Positions 1 through 10,292 of a stretch of 64,000 nucleotides of DNA are shown piece after piece. The position numbers and the translations under genes are program-made. This stretch comes from Hydrangea macrophylla. Its lineage: Eukaryota > Streptophyta > Magnoliopsida > Cornales > Hydrangeaceae. Location: the NCBI GenBank assembly GCA_033977485.1, contig CM066987.1, positions 50,905,033 through 50,969,032 of the forward strand. The letters are read 5' to 3'. Numbering within the stretch: the stretch's first letter is position 1; every line of letters starts with the position of its first letter. Under the pieces are notes generated by a model. The model was given only the letters and a program-made list of their open reading frames with translations, was not told the DNA's origin and did no database searches.

Positions 1-240
1 CCTATAGATTCGAGAGGAGTGTATCAGATTCTGATAGTGATGACTAGAGAGACAATGACAGTGAGGTTAAGGAAGATGGACTGACTTATGTACAGACTGA
101 CTGAGATAGTGTACGCAGACTGATGAGAATGGTGCATGCACATGAGACAAGCATGCAGATGCAAGCCCTAATCTATATGATGCCCCTACTTCTAACAGAT
201 AGAAGTTAAACAAATAAGGTCCTAGCCATACAGAGTGTGC

Positions 241-905
241 TAACCTTACTTTCCAGTATGATCACCAAGGGATAACAGGGATTTCCGGGATACTTTGGGA
301 ATTTCGGATAGAGTTTCTGGGAGAAACATGGGTTTGGAAGATTCGGAGAAATTTCTAGTTTCTAGGAGAAAAAAGGATTTCTGGTTGATTTGGACTGAGC
401 TTCTAGGAGAAACTGGTATTTTGGGTATTTCTGAGAAATATGGATAGAGTTTCCAGGGGAAACAAGTATATCTGGGCATTTCTGGGTGATTTGGGCAGAG
501 ATGTTGGATTTTTGGAGAATCTGGGAGATTTGGGCAGAGCTTCTGGGAAAACAGGTACTTTGGATATTTCTAGGAAATTTGGATAGAGTTTCTAGGAGAT
601 AGGACAGAGTTTTTGGGAGAAACTGGTATATCTGGGAAATCAGGGAGATTTAGACAGAGTTTTTTTTTTTTTTTTTTTTTTTTGGGGGAAAAACTGGTTA
701 ATATGGTTATATCTGGGATATCTGGACAGAGTTTCTGGGAAAAATTGGTTAATATGGGTGTATCTGGGATATCTGGACAGAGTTTCTAGGAGAACTGGAT
801 AATATGGTTATATATGGGATATCTGGACAGAGTTTCTAGGAGAAACTGAGCAATATGGTTATATCTGGGATATCTGGACAGAGTTTTTGGGAGAAACAGG
901 TTATG
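241..905. repeat. Degenerate tandem repeat of about 50 bp in the retrotransposon leader
   Basis: About ten degenerate units share a core like gacagagtttctgggagaaac followed by an atatctggga stretch. In the cleanest part the core recurs at about 725, 777, 827 and 878, a period of 50-52 bp. A pure T tract lies at about 660-682. The array is inside the leader of the minus-strand Tat/Ogre-like element, where such minisatellites are common. Confidence 0.75.
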
Positions 906-1502
906 ATGGTGATCATACTGTCTAGCTAGTTTTCATACTCCTATGTCCTAGGACCAACAAACAAGGCTTGCGGTGTATATCTTTGTGAACATGGAGCAGA
1001 CTTCCTTACCATGGTGCCTAGGCAGGTCACTCAATGTGGTCACATGTAAGTGATTGCCTTGGGGATCATAAGAAAGAAGTTCTGCCTCATGCCACATAAG
1101 CGTCTACACCGCGCAGGTAATCCCGTCAGGGCATACAACAGTTATATCACATTGTCCTATCTGAAAAGATAAATGAATAGTCCTATGAAAGGTTCTACAG
1201 GAATCTATATGCAAAGGCTGGGTTTAGTCAAAGAGGGTCCGTTGACGAGAGTTCCAATATACCGTCAGGGAGACAGTACGGAGGTTTTTACTCTTTTTGA
1301 TATACCTTGGAAGGTACAGTATCAACGGTGACTTGTGCCCTGGCACAGCAAGACCTGAACAATGTCAGCGCCGCGTTTCAGACACAGTCGGAGGGGGGAA
1401 ATGCAAGAGTGCAATGCGGTGAACCAGACACAGTAAAAAGATGATTTTAAGGATGCTTCTTATGAGTCAAACCTCTGTATTATTTTGTTTTGAAAATAAA
1501 TA

Positions 1503-1520
1503 TCCCCAGCAGAGTCGCCA
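1503..1520 (-). other. Primer binding site of the minus-strand Tat/Ogre-like element
   Basis: On the minus strand this reads TGGCGACTCTGCTGGGGA, the primer binding site typical of plant Tat/Ogre elements. It starts three bases after the LTR end, which fixes the LTR boundary and the orientation. Confidence 0.85.
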
Positions 1521-1523
1521 GAT

Positions 1524-4500
1524 TGTGGATACCGGAAGTGGACCACTTCTCTCTTGTTTGAGATTGTTTTGAAATTGATTTTGACTTGGATCAAAGAAAA
1601 GAAAATAGTCTGTTGAAAACAGATACAGAGTCGCCACTTGGTCTTTAAGGAACCAAGAAACCTAATTTTGACTCACCCAAGCGGATAAGGGCACCGGCCC
1701 TTCATAACCAAAGAACTTGGTTCGGGGTTTTGGTACGAGTGAGGAAGGAGCCTTTGTCGCGACTAAAACACCCTCAACTCGCCCCGTCTCTCGACGGGCC
1801 TCAATTAGCATCCAAATAATCATCTTATACTATGTTTGGTTCGACAATTAATACTATTGTAGTATATTACATCACATAAGAAAACTTGAAATTGGAAGAT
1901 CAAAAGATAAGATATCATTCATAAGATCTAAGCCAAATATCATACAATGTAAAGTGAAAATCACACAAATAAACCTAGGAAAAATCGTCTAATCATATAT
2001 CAATTAATAAAGTTTCCTAATCTAAAAGGGGCATGAATTGTTATTGAAACAAATAACCAAAGAAATAAAAAAAAAAGTGCTTAGCAAGGCTAGAATGATG
2101 CATGTTATTCTTTGATAAAAGAAGACCTCTCAATCCCCGGGACGGATGAGAAAGGATGAATAGATCAAAGGGGAAGCATGAACGAGTGATCGAGTTCATT
2201 CCTTATAATCTCCTTAGATTAAGAGTTATAAAAACCCCAAATCTTGCATGAATGCAATGCATGTATCTAAGATGTGCAAAGGTTGTAGTGTGTTTTGTGT
2301 ACATGGATTTCTAGAATGACTTAGAAGTCTAAAATGTGTGTGAATGAATGAATTAAATTAACATGGGGTGTGTACAAATGTAGTATGAACTACTTCCTAA
2401 GATATGAACTAATTTGGAATGCATATAAGCATCAAATCAAAGAATGAAAGTTAAAGTATACTTGCTGTGAATAGTGGACAGAACAGTAGCATGATCTTTT
2501 GGAATTTGAAAAGAGGGGTTAGGAATGTTTTCAATGCATGATTTTTTATGGAGATGTTCCTTATTGTGTCTAGAACACAACCCAAAAAGCCAATCTTGAA
2601 TAACTATCACAGATTGAGAGAAATTACACAAACAATAGAGGTCACTCAGAAACAGAGTTCGTACTGTCGTCTGAAATGTTGAAAAATCTTAGAAAATGAA
2701 AACTAATGATCTAGAGGCCCATTTTATACAGAGAGTTCCCTAAGACATTGAATTTTAAGGGAAAAATAAGTTAGGACCACCCCTTTTGGAAAAGTTTTCT
2801 ATAAAATAGGTCGTAAGTTGACCTAGCTGCTGTGACAGCAAAAAACAGAATGTTTGGAAGGAATGTTGGGACCCAAATGGACCATTTCTAAGTACTTCCA
2901 AGTCAAACCAAAAATCATGGGTGTTCTCCAATGAGTTAGGAAGACTTTCCAAGTGGCCTTGTATCCATATGTTGAGTATTGTGTTCTAGAAAAATCTTTG
3001 AACTCAACTCACTCACTGTTTTGACTCATTGTTTTGAAGATTTTGGAGAAAACAAAGTTTTGTTTCTTGAAACCAAATGAGAGGGATTGAGAGGGGTTTT
3101 GAAATAGATGTTTTGAAAACATGTTTTCAACACTCAATAAGGATTATAGCCACTTAGAATGTCAACATTAAACTCATCATCAAGAACCTCCAAGATTGTT
3201 GGAGAGATTTATTTTTATTTTTGGGCATAACTTCAATACATTCCAAGAATATCTTGGAAGTATTGAGGTTATGATCATCATCTATCAAACATGTTTTTGA
3301 GGTCAAGAGCTACTATCCATAAGGATTCACTCACCCCAAACTTCATGTCATCACTTAGATGATGATGAACTAGTAAGTAAATAAAGAAAAGAAAAAGAAA
3401 TGAGATAAGGAGAGATGAACATATATATAATCAAGCAAGTAGATGATAATCAATAGATGATATTCATGAAGCATGAGACTTGTAGATTGGTGTATCACTC
3501 ATATGTAATGACACTAGACATGGAAGAAGCTTCCACACTCTTGAATGCTCACTAAAATGGTGGTTGAGAGTATTGAATGTTGAAGTAAATGGAAGTAATG
3601 AAGTAAAAACAAAGTTAGAAACTCACTTTTGTTTTGAAAAATCAAAGAAGAAAGCTTCTTTTCTCTCCACTCTAACCTTATCTCTACACTTTCTCTCCCA
3701 AACTTTCTCTAAACTTGCATTTGACTCCCCCCAAAATGAAGAGCAATGGGGGGTTTAAATAGGCCAATTTGGGGTGGTTTTGGGATTTTAGAAGTACTCC
3801 CATTGGTCCCAAACAACTGTGAACATAAAACTATGTCGTTTTGGCTTTCAATTAATCAAATTGGACCCCCAAAAAAATTACAAAAATGGACTCTGCGAGG
3901 TTTGAGTGCCGCGGCGGCACTGCTCCTCAGAAGCCCAAAAAATTACGTTTAGGCCCCCAGAGGTTCTGGTATTCGCGAAAAGGCCCTATTTCGTCCGAAA
4001 TTCACAGAAAATGCATACGAACTCCAAATTGAGGTTGTGATATACCGTTGGAAAGGTAATGGAGTCTACTTTACATAAAAAATAGTTCGGGGATAGGTCA
4101 CTTTGAAAAGTTTTGCGGTATTCGCGATAAAAGCTGATTTGATCGCCTTTTCCACCTTCGGAAATTCAAAATAAATTCGTTTTAAATCCAGAAATTATGT
4201 GCGATATACCGTTGGAAAGCTATTGACCTCTAGTATTCATGAAAAATATTTAAAAATTATTTCGGTGCCCCGATTCCAAAGTCAAATCTTGGTCAAACTG
4301 GTCAAACCTGGGATTCCCAGGAAGTTCTGGGAACCTCTGGGAGCTCCCAGGAGCTGATGTTTTCGCTCGATTTTCTTTTGGAACTTGTTTTAATACTTTT
4401 CTCATGATTTAAAATGATTCTGGTGAATTCGGACGATTTCGGTCAAACTTGGTCAAACCTGGTCAAACCTTGGTCAAACCTAGTCAAACCTTGGTCAAAC

Positions 4501-4797
4501 CGGTCAACGGGGACTTTCCGGGAACTTCCGGGACTTCCGGGGGTCTCTGGGAGCTGACGATTTCTTCCGGTTTTATTTAAAAACTCATTTTATCACTTTT
4601 CTTACGACGTAGTATGTTTTCAGAACTTTGGGACCAAATCTGGGAGTTTTCGGGCTTTCAGGGGCATTTTGGTCATTCTGAGCATTCTGAGAGATAGAGC
4701 TGACTTCCGAGAGTCCTTTTGAGTCTTTTACGATCATTGTGAACCACCAAGCTATGGGTCTCCTAAATCTGATAGCCGACAAAATGGGGTGTCTACA
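1524..4797 (-). mobile_element. 5' LTR (3.27 kb) of a Tat/Ogre-like Ty3/gypsy retrotransposon
   Basis: On the minus strand the LTR begins TGTAGACACCCC at 4797 and ends ..TATCCACA at 1524, followed by the primer binding site. A second TGGCGACTCTG motif about 150 bp before its end is also typical of Tat LTRs. A diverged, truncated copy of the same LTR lies in the opposite orientation at 43906-46345. The insertion point can be read from the paralogous segment at 15606, which has gtagcctgtaaac without the LTR. The other flank is outside the window, so the target-site duplication cannot be checked. Confidence 0.85.
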
Positions 4798-4817
4798 GTA
4801 GCCTGTAAACATGTCAG

Positions 4818-5164
4818 CACTGTTTTAAAAATCGGACCGAACCGGTCGGTCGAACCGGTTGAACCGTCGACCGGAACCGCGAACGAACCGGTTTGAACCG
4901 GGAACCGGGAATAATGGTTAAACCGTTCGAATTTTTGAAAACCGGTAGAATATACGGTTGAACCGGCGGTTGAACCGGTAAAACCGGTAGTTGAACCGGG
5001 AACCGGTCATTTTTTGTTTTTATATATATATTTTTTAATTTTTTTAATTATTATTAATATTTATGACGTCATGGTTCAACCATCCGGACCGGCCGGTTGA
5101 ACCGGTCAACCCGTGAACCGGTCACCTTTCCGGTTCAAGGACCGGTCCGGTTTTAAAAACATTG
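4818..5164. mobile_element. hAT-type MITE, 347 bp, with 8-bp target-site duplication
   Basis: The element is flanked by the 8-bp direct repeat catgtcag (4810-4817 and 5165-5172). Its ends are inverted: cactgttttaaaa at the left and the complement of ttttaaaaacattg at the right. The paralogous copy at 15606 has a single catgccag and no insert, so the boundaries are read from an empty site. The interior is rich in the words accggtt and gaaccgg on both strands, with an AT-rich centre, so it can fold back. An 8-bp duplication points to hAT. No transposase is encoded. Confidence 0.85.
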
Positions 5165-5194
5165 CATGTCAGTGAATCTTTGAAATATAACATA

Positions 5195-5440
5195 CTCTCT
5201 CCCTCCCATTTTATGTGTCCCTCTTTGGGAATCTAATTATTTAAGGGGACAAAAAGAATCTACACCTACTTTCCACAATTGCCCATAATTATTGCACTTT
5301 TTTTTTTTTTTTGGGTGTTGATTGCAAGGAAGGATAGTTTGGGAAACTAAGTAAATTTTGCATACTAATTTAGGAAAGTTGACAACAATTTGGGACATCC
5401 CAAAAAGAAAAGGGGGACACATAAAATGGAACGGAGGGAG
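5195..5440. mobile_element. Stowaway-like MITE, 246 bp, TA target
   Basis: The ends are inverted: ctctctccctcccatttta at the left and the complement of acataaaatggaacggagg at the right, flanked by TA (5193-5194, 5441-5442). TA targets and CTCCCTCCGT-like termini are the hallmark of Tc1/mariner-derived Stowaway MITEs. The segment is absent from the paralogous copy near 15645. Confidence 0.85.
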
Positions 5441-5506
5441 TATCTCCTAAAAGTTTGTTTGAATTGCCAATCTCTCAAAACTTGCAGTTGCAGATTTGTC
5501 CGATAT

Positions 5507-5693
5507 TTTTTTTTGCTGTGAAGTTTAAAATTCATTGAAACTAAACCAAACAAAGGTACACAAACAGAGACCTATTAACCCCCTTGATAATTTTCGTCCA
5601 AATCACGAGGAACTTTATCAACCGGGATAGGTCCAAAAGAATTACATTTTATGGCTCATTGGGCAAGATTGTGAGCTTGAAAATTAGCAACAT
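5507..5693 (-). mobile_element. Retroposed insertion (SINE-like or 5'-truncated LINE) with 13-bp duplication
   Basis: The 13-bp sequence atttgtccgatat occurs directly on both sides (5494-5506 and 5694-5706) and only once in the paralogous copy near 15690. The insert begins with a T tract on the plus strand, which is an A tail on the minus strand. A long duplication plus an A tail indicates target-primed reverse transcription. At 187 bp it could be a SINE or the 3' end of a truncated LINE. I do not recognise the family and saw no clear tRNA-like promoter boxes. Confidence 0.7.
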
Positions 5694-5792
5694 ATTTGTC
5701 CGATATACTACGGTTATAGTGTACATTCTAATTTTATGCTTAAATTTAAGAGTACTAATAATTAAAAAAAGTAACTATATTTTAAATTGTTA

Positions 5793-6044
5793 CCCCATTC
5801 GTCTTATTTTATGTGTCTATCTTTATGATATTAACTTTTTAAGGGAAGATAATCATTGTTTGAAATAAATGCAATTGTTTCAAAATTACCCCTACTTGTT
5901 TTTGTTCCCTTTTACTTTTGTTGTACATTTTCAAAATCAGTAAGGATAAGTTTAGAAAGTAGTTACAAAATTATCATAATAGACATTAGTTTTGGGATAT
6001 CCAAAAAAAAAAAAAGATGGACAAATAAAATGGGACGGAAGGAG
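5793..6044. mobile_element. Stowaway-like MITE, copy 1 (shared by both duplicates)
   Basis: Ends ccccattcgtcttatttta and the complement of aaataaaatgggacggaag are inverted, flanked by TA (5791-5792, 6045-6046). The same insertion is at 15791-16039 in the paralogous segment, so it predates the duplication. It is related to, but distinct from, the MITE at 5195-5440. Confidence 0.8.
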
Positions 6045-6459
6045 TACAATTTTGAAATTCATTTTTATTTTTACATTTTAACATCAAGTTACAATAACTA
6101 TTTGTATGATACATCATAAGCCTGTAGAATGCATCACATAATTTTTCCAAGAATAATGCCGTAGAGACCTGTAACTAGGGGTGGACATTTGGTTTGATTC
6201 GGTTCAGTTCAGTTCGATTTTGACTAATTCAGTTCAATTTGAGAACTAGCGAACTAAAAAACTTATCAAAATATAATTTGATTATTTCGGTTCGGTTAGC
6301 CGAAATTAGATTTCCGTTAAATTGATGTAATTTAGAAGTAAAACGATTATTTTTTAAAATTAAGAAAATATTAATTATGAAAAAAAAAATTAACAACTCA
6401 TCAATAGATTAAAAGAACATCTAACATTTGACTTAATTGCACTCTCTACCCTCTTCCAC

Positions 6460-6498
<39 letters not shown>

Positions 6499-7564
6499 AT
6501 GTATAGGTGTTTGTCTGAACGCCACATGTAGTAACGCTCTATACGTCATTTGTCCAAAACGCTTATCGTGGTGTAGCTTATACTGCAATTTAAGATAAAG
6601 AAATTTAGCAAAACTTAAGTTTGTGATACACGTAAGTTCTGCTAATGTTCAATCGCACGACACACACCAAGCTGTCGCCTCCCAAACGACATATTGTGAG
6701 CTGTTTAGTTCATCTTGTAAATATTTAATTTTTAAAGATTGCATGTCATTTCCTCTAAACGGCTTTGGGAGAGTCATTCGTCCCAAATAACTTTAGGAGT
6801 GCCGTATGATTACTACACCACCACGACGGGCACTAAACTAATTCCATAACTTAGTTTAAGTTTAAGCTAAGTTTTGGTTGCCCTCTATTCATGCCCTAAT
6901 AATTGATGACTTTAGAGTATTTCCAGTGCAACAACCTATTTTAGCGTGATAATGTAATTGTTTAAAGTTTGTTATTGTGATAAAAGCCTCCAATGCTACA
7001 TGTCATTTCAAATGCTGTTTTTTAATACAAATACCATTCATTTTATGATTGGTTGAATAGAAGACTAGTTTTCGCATAAAAACATATAATCATAGAGAAG
7101 GAAAAAGAGAAACATAATAATCGAGGTTCGTTGAAATTTGGATAAAATACCAAATTTATAGAGCTTTTGTGAAGGGGAAATGGTTAATTTATTAAACATG
7201 TCTATTGGAGCAAAACGTAGCCGTTGACAAATGTTGCCATTGAAGGGTGACGTTTTGGGGACATGCCATTTAATGGCATTAGCAAATCAATGGTTAGTCG
7301 GTTGGATTGGTCTTAGAGCATTCACAATGATGTAGTTGTATAGTAAAACGTAGTATAAGCTAGGTTTTTTAACCTTACAGTGGTGTGAAACAGAGATGGT
7401 GCATTTTTTCACGAAAAAAAATAGAAATGAGATGGCAATGTTATAGTTGTTTAGTCTCTGTCACTTTTACATGTTTTCGTTTTATCTTCATCTCCTCCAT
7501 TACAATCATAGATTAATTTGTTGATTAAAGTTTTTTGACCAAATAACTAAGGTTTGACCGTTGG

Positions 7565-9911
7565 TATAGATACCCCATTTTTGTCCAATCCAATCATTTC
7601 AAAATAAAGTACTCGTTGACACGAGCCTGCTGTCACGTTTTGAATCATCCCAATCAGACATCAGATGAAAAAAAATCTTACAAATTAAAGTTTATTTGGG
7701 ACAAAGATCAACACGAGCACGTGCACCTTTGCACATCATATAAACTCTCACCAATAATGCACCAGCATTTGCTGGTGCGTATTCCTCACCTGCTCTCTTC
7801 CTTTCTTTCATTTTTCATTTTTGTTGTCCCCCCTCCCACTAGTCTCCTTTCTTTTTATTTTTTTTATTTTTCTTTCTCTTCTCTCTTTCTCCCTCTTTAT
7901 TGCTTATAAAAACCACTTCATCTGAGGAGAGAAGGAGGAGAAACGAAAAGAAAGAAGGTAGAATACTCCCTCTCTGTACCTCTCTTACTCTCTGTGTCTC
8001 CTTTACACTCTATATCTCCCTCACATTCCTCTCCATCTCCATCACTTCATCATAAAAAAGTGTACATATTCTCTACCATCATATCACCTTTTCTAACCAC
8101 CACTGTCAAGGTCACCACTACAATCACAACCTCCGCCTAGCTACCACATCATAGCGACTCTCATCAGCATACCTCACAGCCACTGTATCACCGCCATCAT
8201 TTATTGTCATCCAACGGTCATAGTGCCGCCTCAAATCACTATCCAACATCCCAATCACTTACCACCAATATTCTAGCAGATTTTCTCGAGTTTCCTCTAA
8301 TAACTCAAGTTTTTTATTATTATTATTTTTTTTGTACATATCATTTTTATTCCCGCTTGATAATAAAAAAATAATAATAACATCCACGTCATACTCGGAA
8401 TGACTTGGTTTCCAATATAAAAGTTACGTCTGACTCGGGACTACATGGTTCGCAATACAGGAATCTTATGTGGTTTCTAATAAGGAGGGCCATGTTCTAC
8501 TAGGGATGACGTGATTGCTAATACGGGGACCAATGTTCTACTGGGGATGGTTTTTTAATATGGAAATCCATGTCTAAATAATAAAAATCACTTTTCAATT
8601 ATTTGGGCACCGTCCCTTTTTTCGGGTACAAAATCAAAAATACAAAAAGAAGACCAAAAACAAAAATACAAAAAAAAGATTAAAAAAATACAAAAAATAG
8701 ACTTTCTCAAAATAAAACACCAATGCCACCTTTGCTTGGGATCTGCAAACAGTACAAGTAAGACAGGTAAGTCTTCTCACTCTTCATGGGCGCCGACCCT
8801 TTTGTCCGGCATAAAAATAAAAATACAAACAAAACAATTCTTTTCTTTTCTTTCTTTTGGGCACCGACCCTTACTTCCGGCATAAAAATAAAAATACAAA
8901 AAAAAGTTCTCTTTTCTTTTCTTTGTTTTTGGGCACCGACCCTTACTTCTGGTACACTTTTCAGTCACTTGGGCACAAATCCTTACTTCCAGTATTGGAC
9001 TAAAAGAACTAAAAAAAAATAAAAAATAATAAATAATAAAAATAAGAAAAATTCATTTCTCAGTTTTTTGGTCACCGACTCTTACTTCCAATACATTTTT
9101 CAGTCATTTGGGCACAGATTCTTATTTCTGGCATAGGAATAAAAGCACAGGAAAAAAAATAAGAATTAAAAAATTAAAAAGTACAAAAAATACATCATTC
9201 TCCATGCACTTGCATAGTCTCATTTCAATATCAATCACTTTTCAAAGGTTAAAATCTAGGACTATACCACGTGGGTTAAAGTTCCTAATTACACGAAACT
9301 CTTTGTCAAATCACTATATCACATGTGCACGGTCAAACATGACCACTTTTTTTTTTTTTTTTTTTTAAATTCATACGTATACTCGCACACACCAAGTCAG
9401 AACTACGTTTGGCCTGATTCCCGTCTTAGGATACGTAAGTAACTCTCAAAGAGTGTGGCCACACCTATCACCATTTTCCGTCTATTCACTTTCTAAAAAA
9501 AAAAACTTTTTTTTTCTTTTTCAAAAGAAATGTCCCATTTTAATAAAAATCACTAAAATTGGCAACCGTGTTTGCACGGATGTTTAAGGGTGCCTAATAA
9601 CTTTCCTCGACATAATTGAGTCTCCGAATCCATCTCAAAATCTCTGGTTTCACATGGCTATTCAGAGTCACACTTTTAAAGGGTCCACTTTTCTCAAAAC
9701 AGTTTTTCAAAAATTAAAGTTGAATTACTTTAATTGTCTTTGTAGGGGTCCTAATACTCTAAAATGTTAGGTGGCGACTCTGAACTTTTTTTAATAGGCC
9801 CTACTATACTCTTTTCATCATTCTCAATAAAAATCAAGTCGCAATTTACTCACTCTCAAAAAATCAGACCCGCACCAATAACTTTAGCGCTCCGAAAACG
9901 CGGACGTGACA
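7565..9911 (+). mobile_element. Solo LTR of a Tat-like Ty3/gypsy retrotransposon
   Basis: This segment is missing from the paralogous copy (compare 17586-17605). It starts tatagatacccc, a decayed TGTAGATACCCC-type LTR start, and ends gaaaacgcggacgtgaca. About 140 bp before the end is a ggtggcgactctg motif, as in the Tat-like LTR at 1524-4797. A TATA-like ttataaaaacc lies near 7904. No internal region follows, so it reads as a solo LTR. I see no clean 5-bp target-site duplication, so the exact edges are uncertain. Confidence 0.7.
8380..9140. repeat. Two tandem repeat families inside the Tat-like solo LTR
   Basis: At about 8384-8560 a ~50-bp degenerate unit recurs (tactcggaatgacttggttt, gactcgggactacatggttc and similar). 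From about 8606 to 9140 another unit recurs at least seven times with the core gggcaccgacccttacttcc, usually followed by ggcataaaaataaaaatac. Short frames on both strands here translate the repeat and are not genes. Confidence 0.75.
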
Positions 9912-10292
9912 TTCGATCTTCAAACGACATTGGCATTGCCATTACCATTTTCCCTTCTCCACAACTACGAGACACCCAAAACTCGTATCACAACTTTGCA
10001 TGTATCACCACTTTGCATCCTAAATTTTATGACTTTGTGGATGCTCTGACAAAGAAGATTGTATTAAGTTCGATAGTACCAATACATCATCTCAGCCACC
10101 CAATTACACGCACTCTATATTATGGAGTGATTAAGAATGAGGCCTACTGAAAGACACGTATGTAATACCTGTAATTTTCTTTTCTTTAATAATAATAGTT
10201 TCCGAATTTTTGGCATTTGACTGTCTAACTTTATATTATTATTTTAATATTGAGATGATTTTTTTTTTGTATCATAAGATTTCTGGCTAGAC

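Larger units (their letters stand above)
1..1523 (-). mobile_element. Internal leader of a Tat/Ogre-like Ty3/gypsy retrotransposon, leaving the window
   Basis: This is the start of the internal region of the minus-strand element whose 5' LTR is at 1524-4797. It sits directly after the LTR and the primer binding site when read on the minus strand. No gag or pol domain is recognisable, and the short open frames here look like chance frames in repetitive DNA. Long untranslated leaders between the primer binding site and gag are usual in Tat/Ogre elements. The coding part would lie to the left of the window. Confidence 0.6.
4798..10100. repeat. Duplicated segment, copy 1 (paralogous to 15606-17745)
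   Basis: After subtracting insertions this matches 15606-17745 along its whole length, from gtagcctgtaaac to the shared stretch ending gctctgacaaagaag. It has four insertions that copy 2 lacks (4818-5164, 5195-5440, 5507-5693 and 7565-9911), while the MITE at 5793-6044 is in both. The unique part at 6045-7564 contains a (CT)n run at about 6460-6494 and no supported gene. The duplication is old enough for many substitutions, but alignment by eye is unambiguous. The exact right edge is uncertain because the copies diverge near 10070. Confidence 0.8.

Noticed and set aside
2755..2952. Frame beginning MESLPNSLENTHDFWFDLE, conserved at 45751
   Set aside because: The conservation is that of the shared Tat/Ogre-like LTR DNA. 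The frames diverge and stop differently, so no protein-level constraint is evident.
6165..7560. Possible additional transposon starting ctaggggtggacatttgg in both duplicate copies, and a gagcattcacaatg-type MITE near 7316
   Set aside because: The starts resemble known plant hAT and MITE ends, but I could not pair either with a second terminus or a target-site duplication.
9764..10150. 128-codon plus-strand frame across the end of the solo LTR and the duplicated segment
   Set aside because: It spans an insertion junction at 9911, and the part shared with copy 2 is not open in the same frame. There is no motif.
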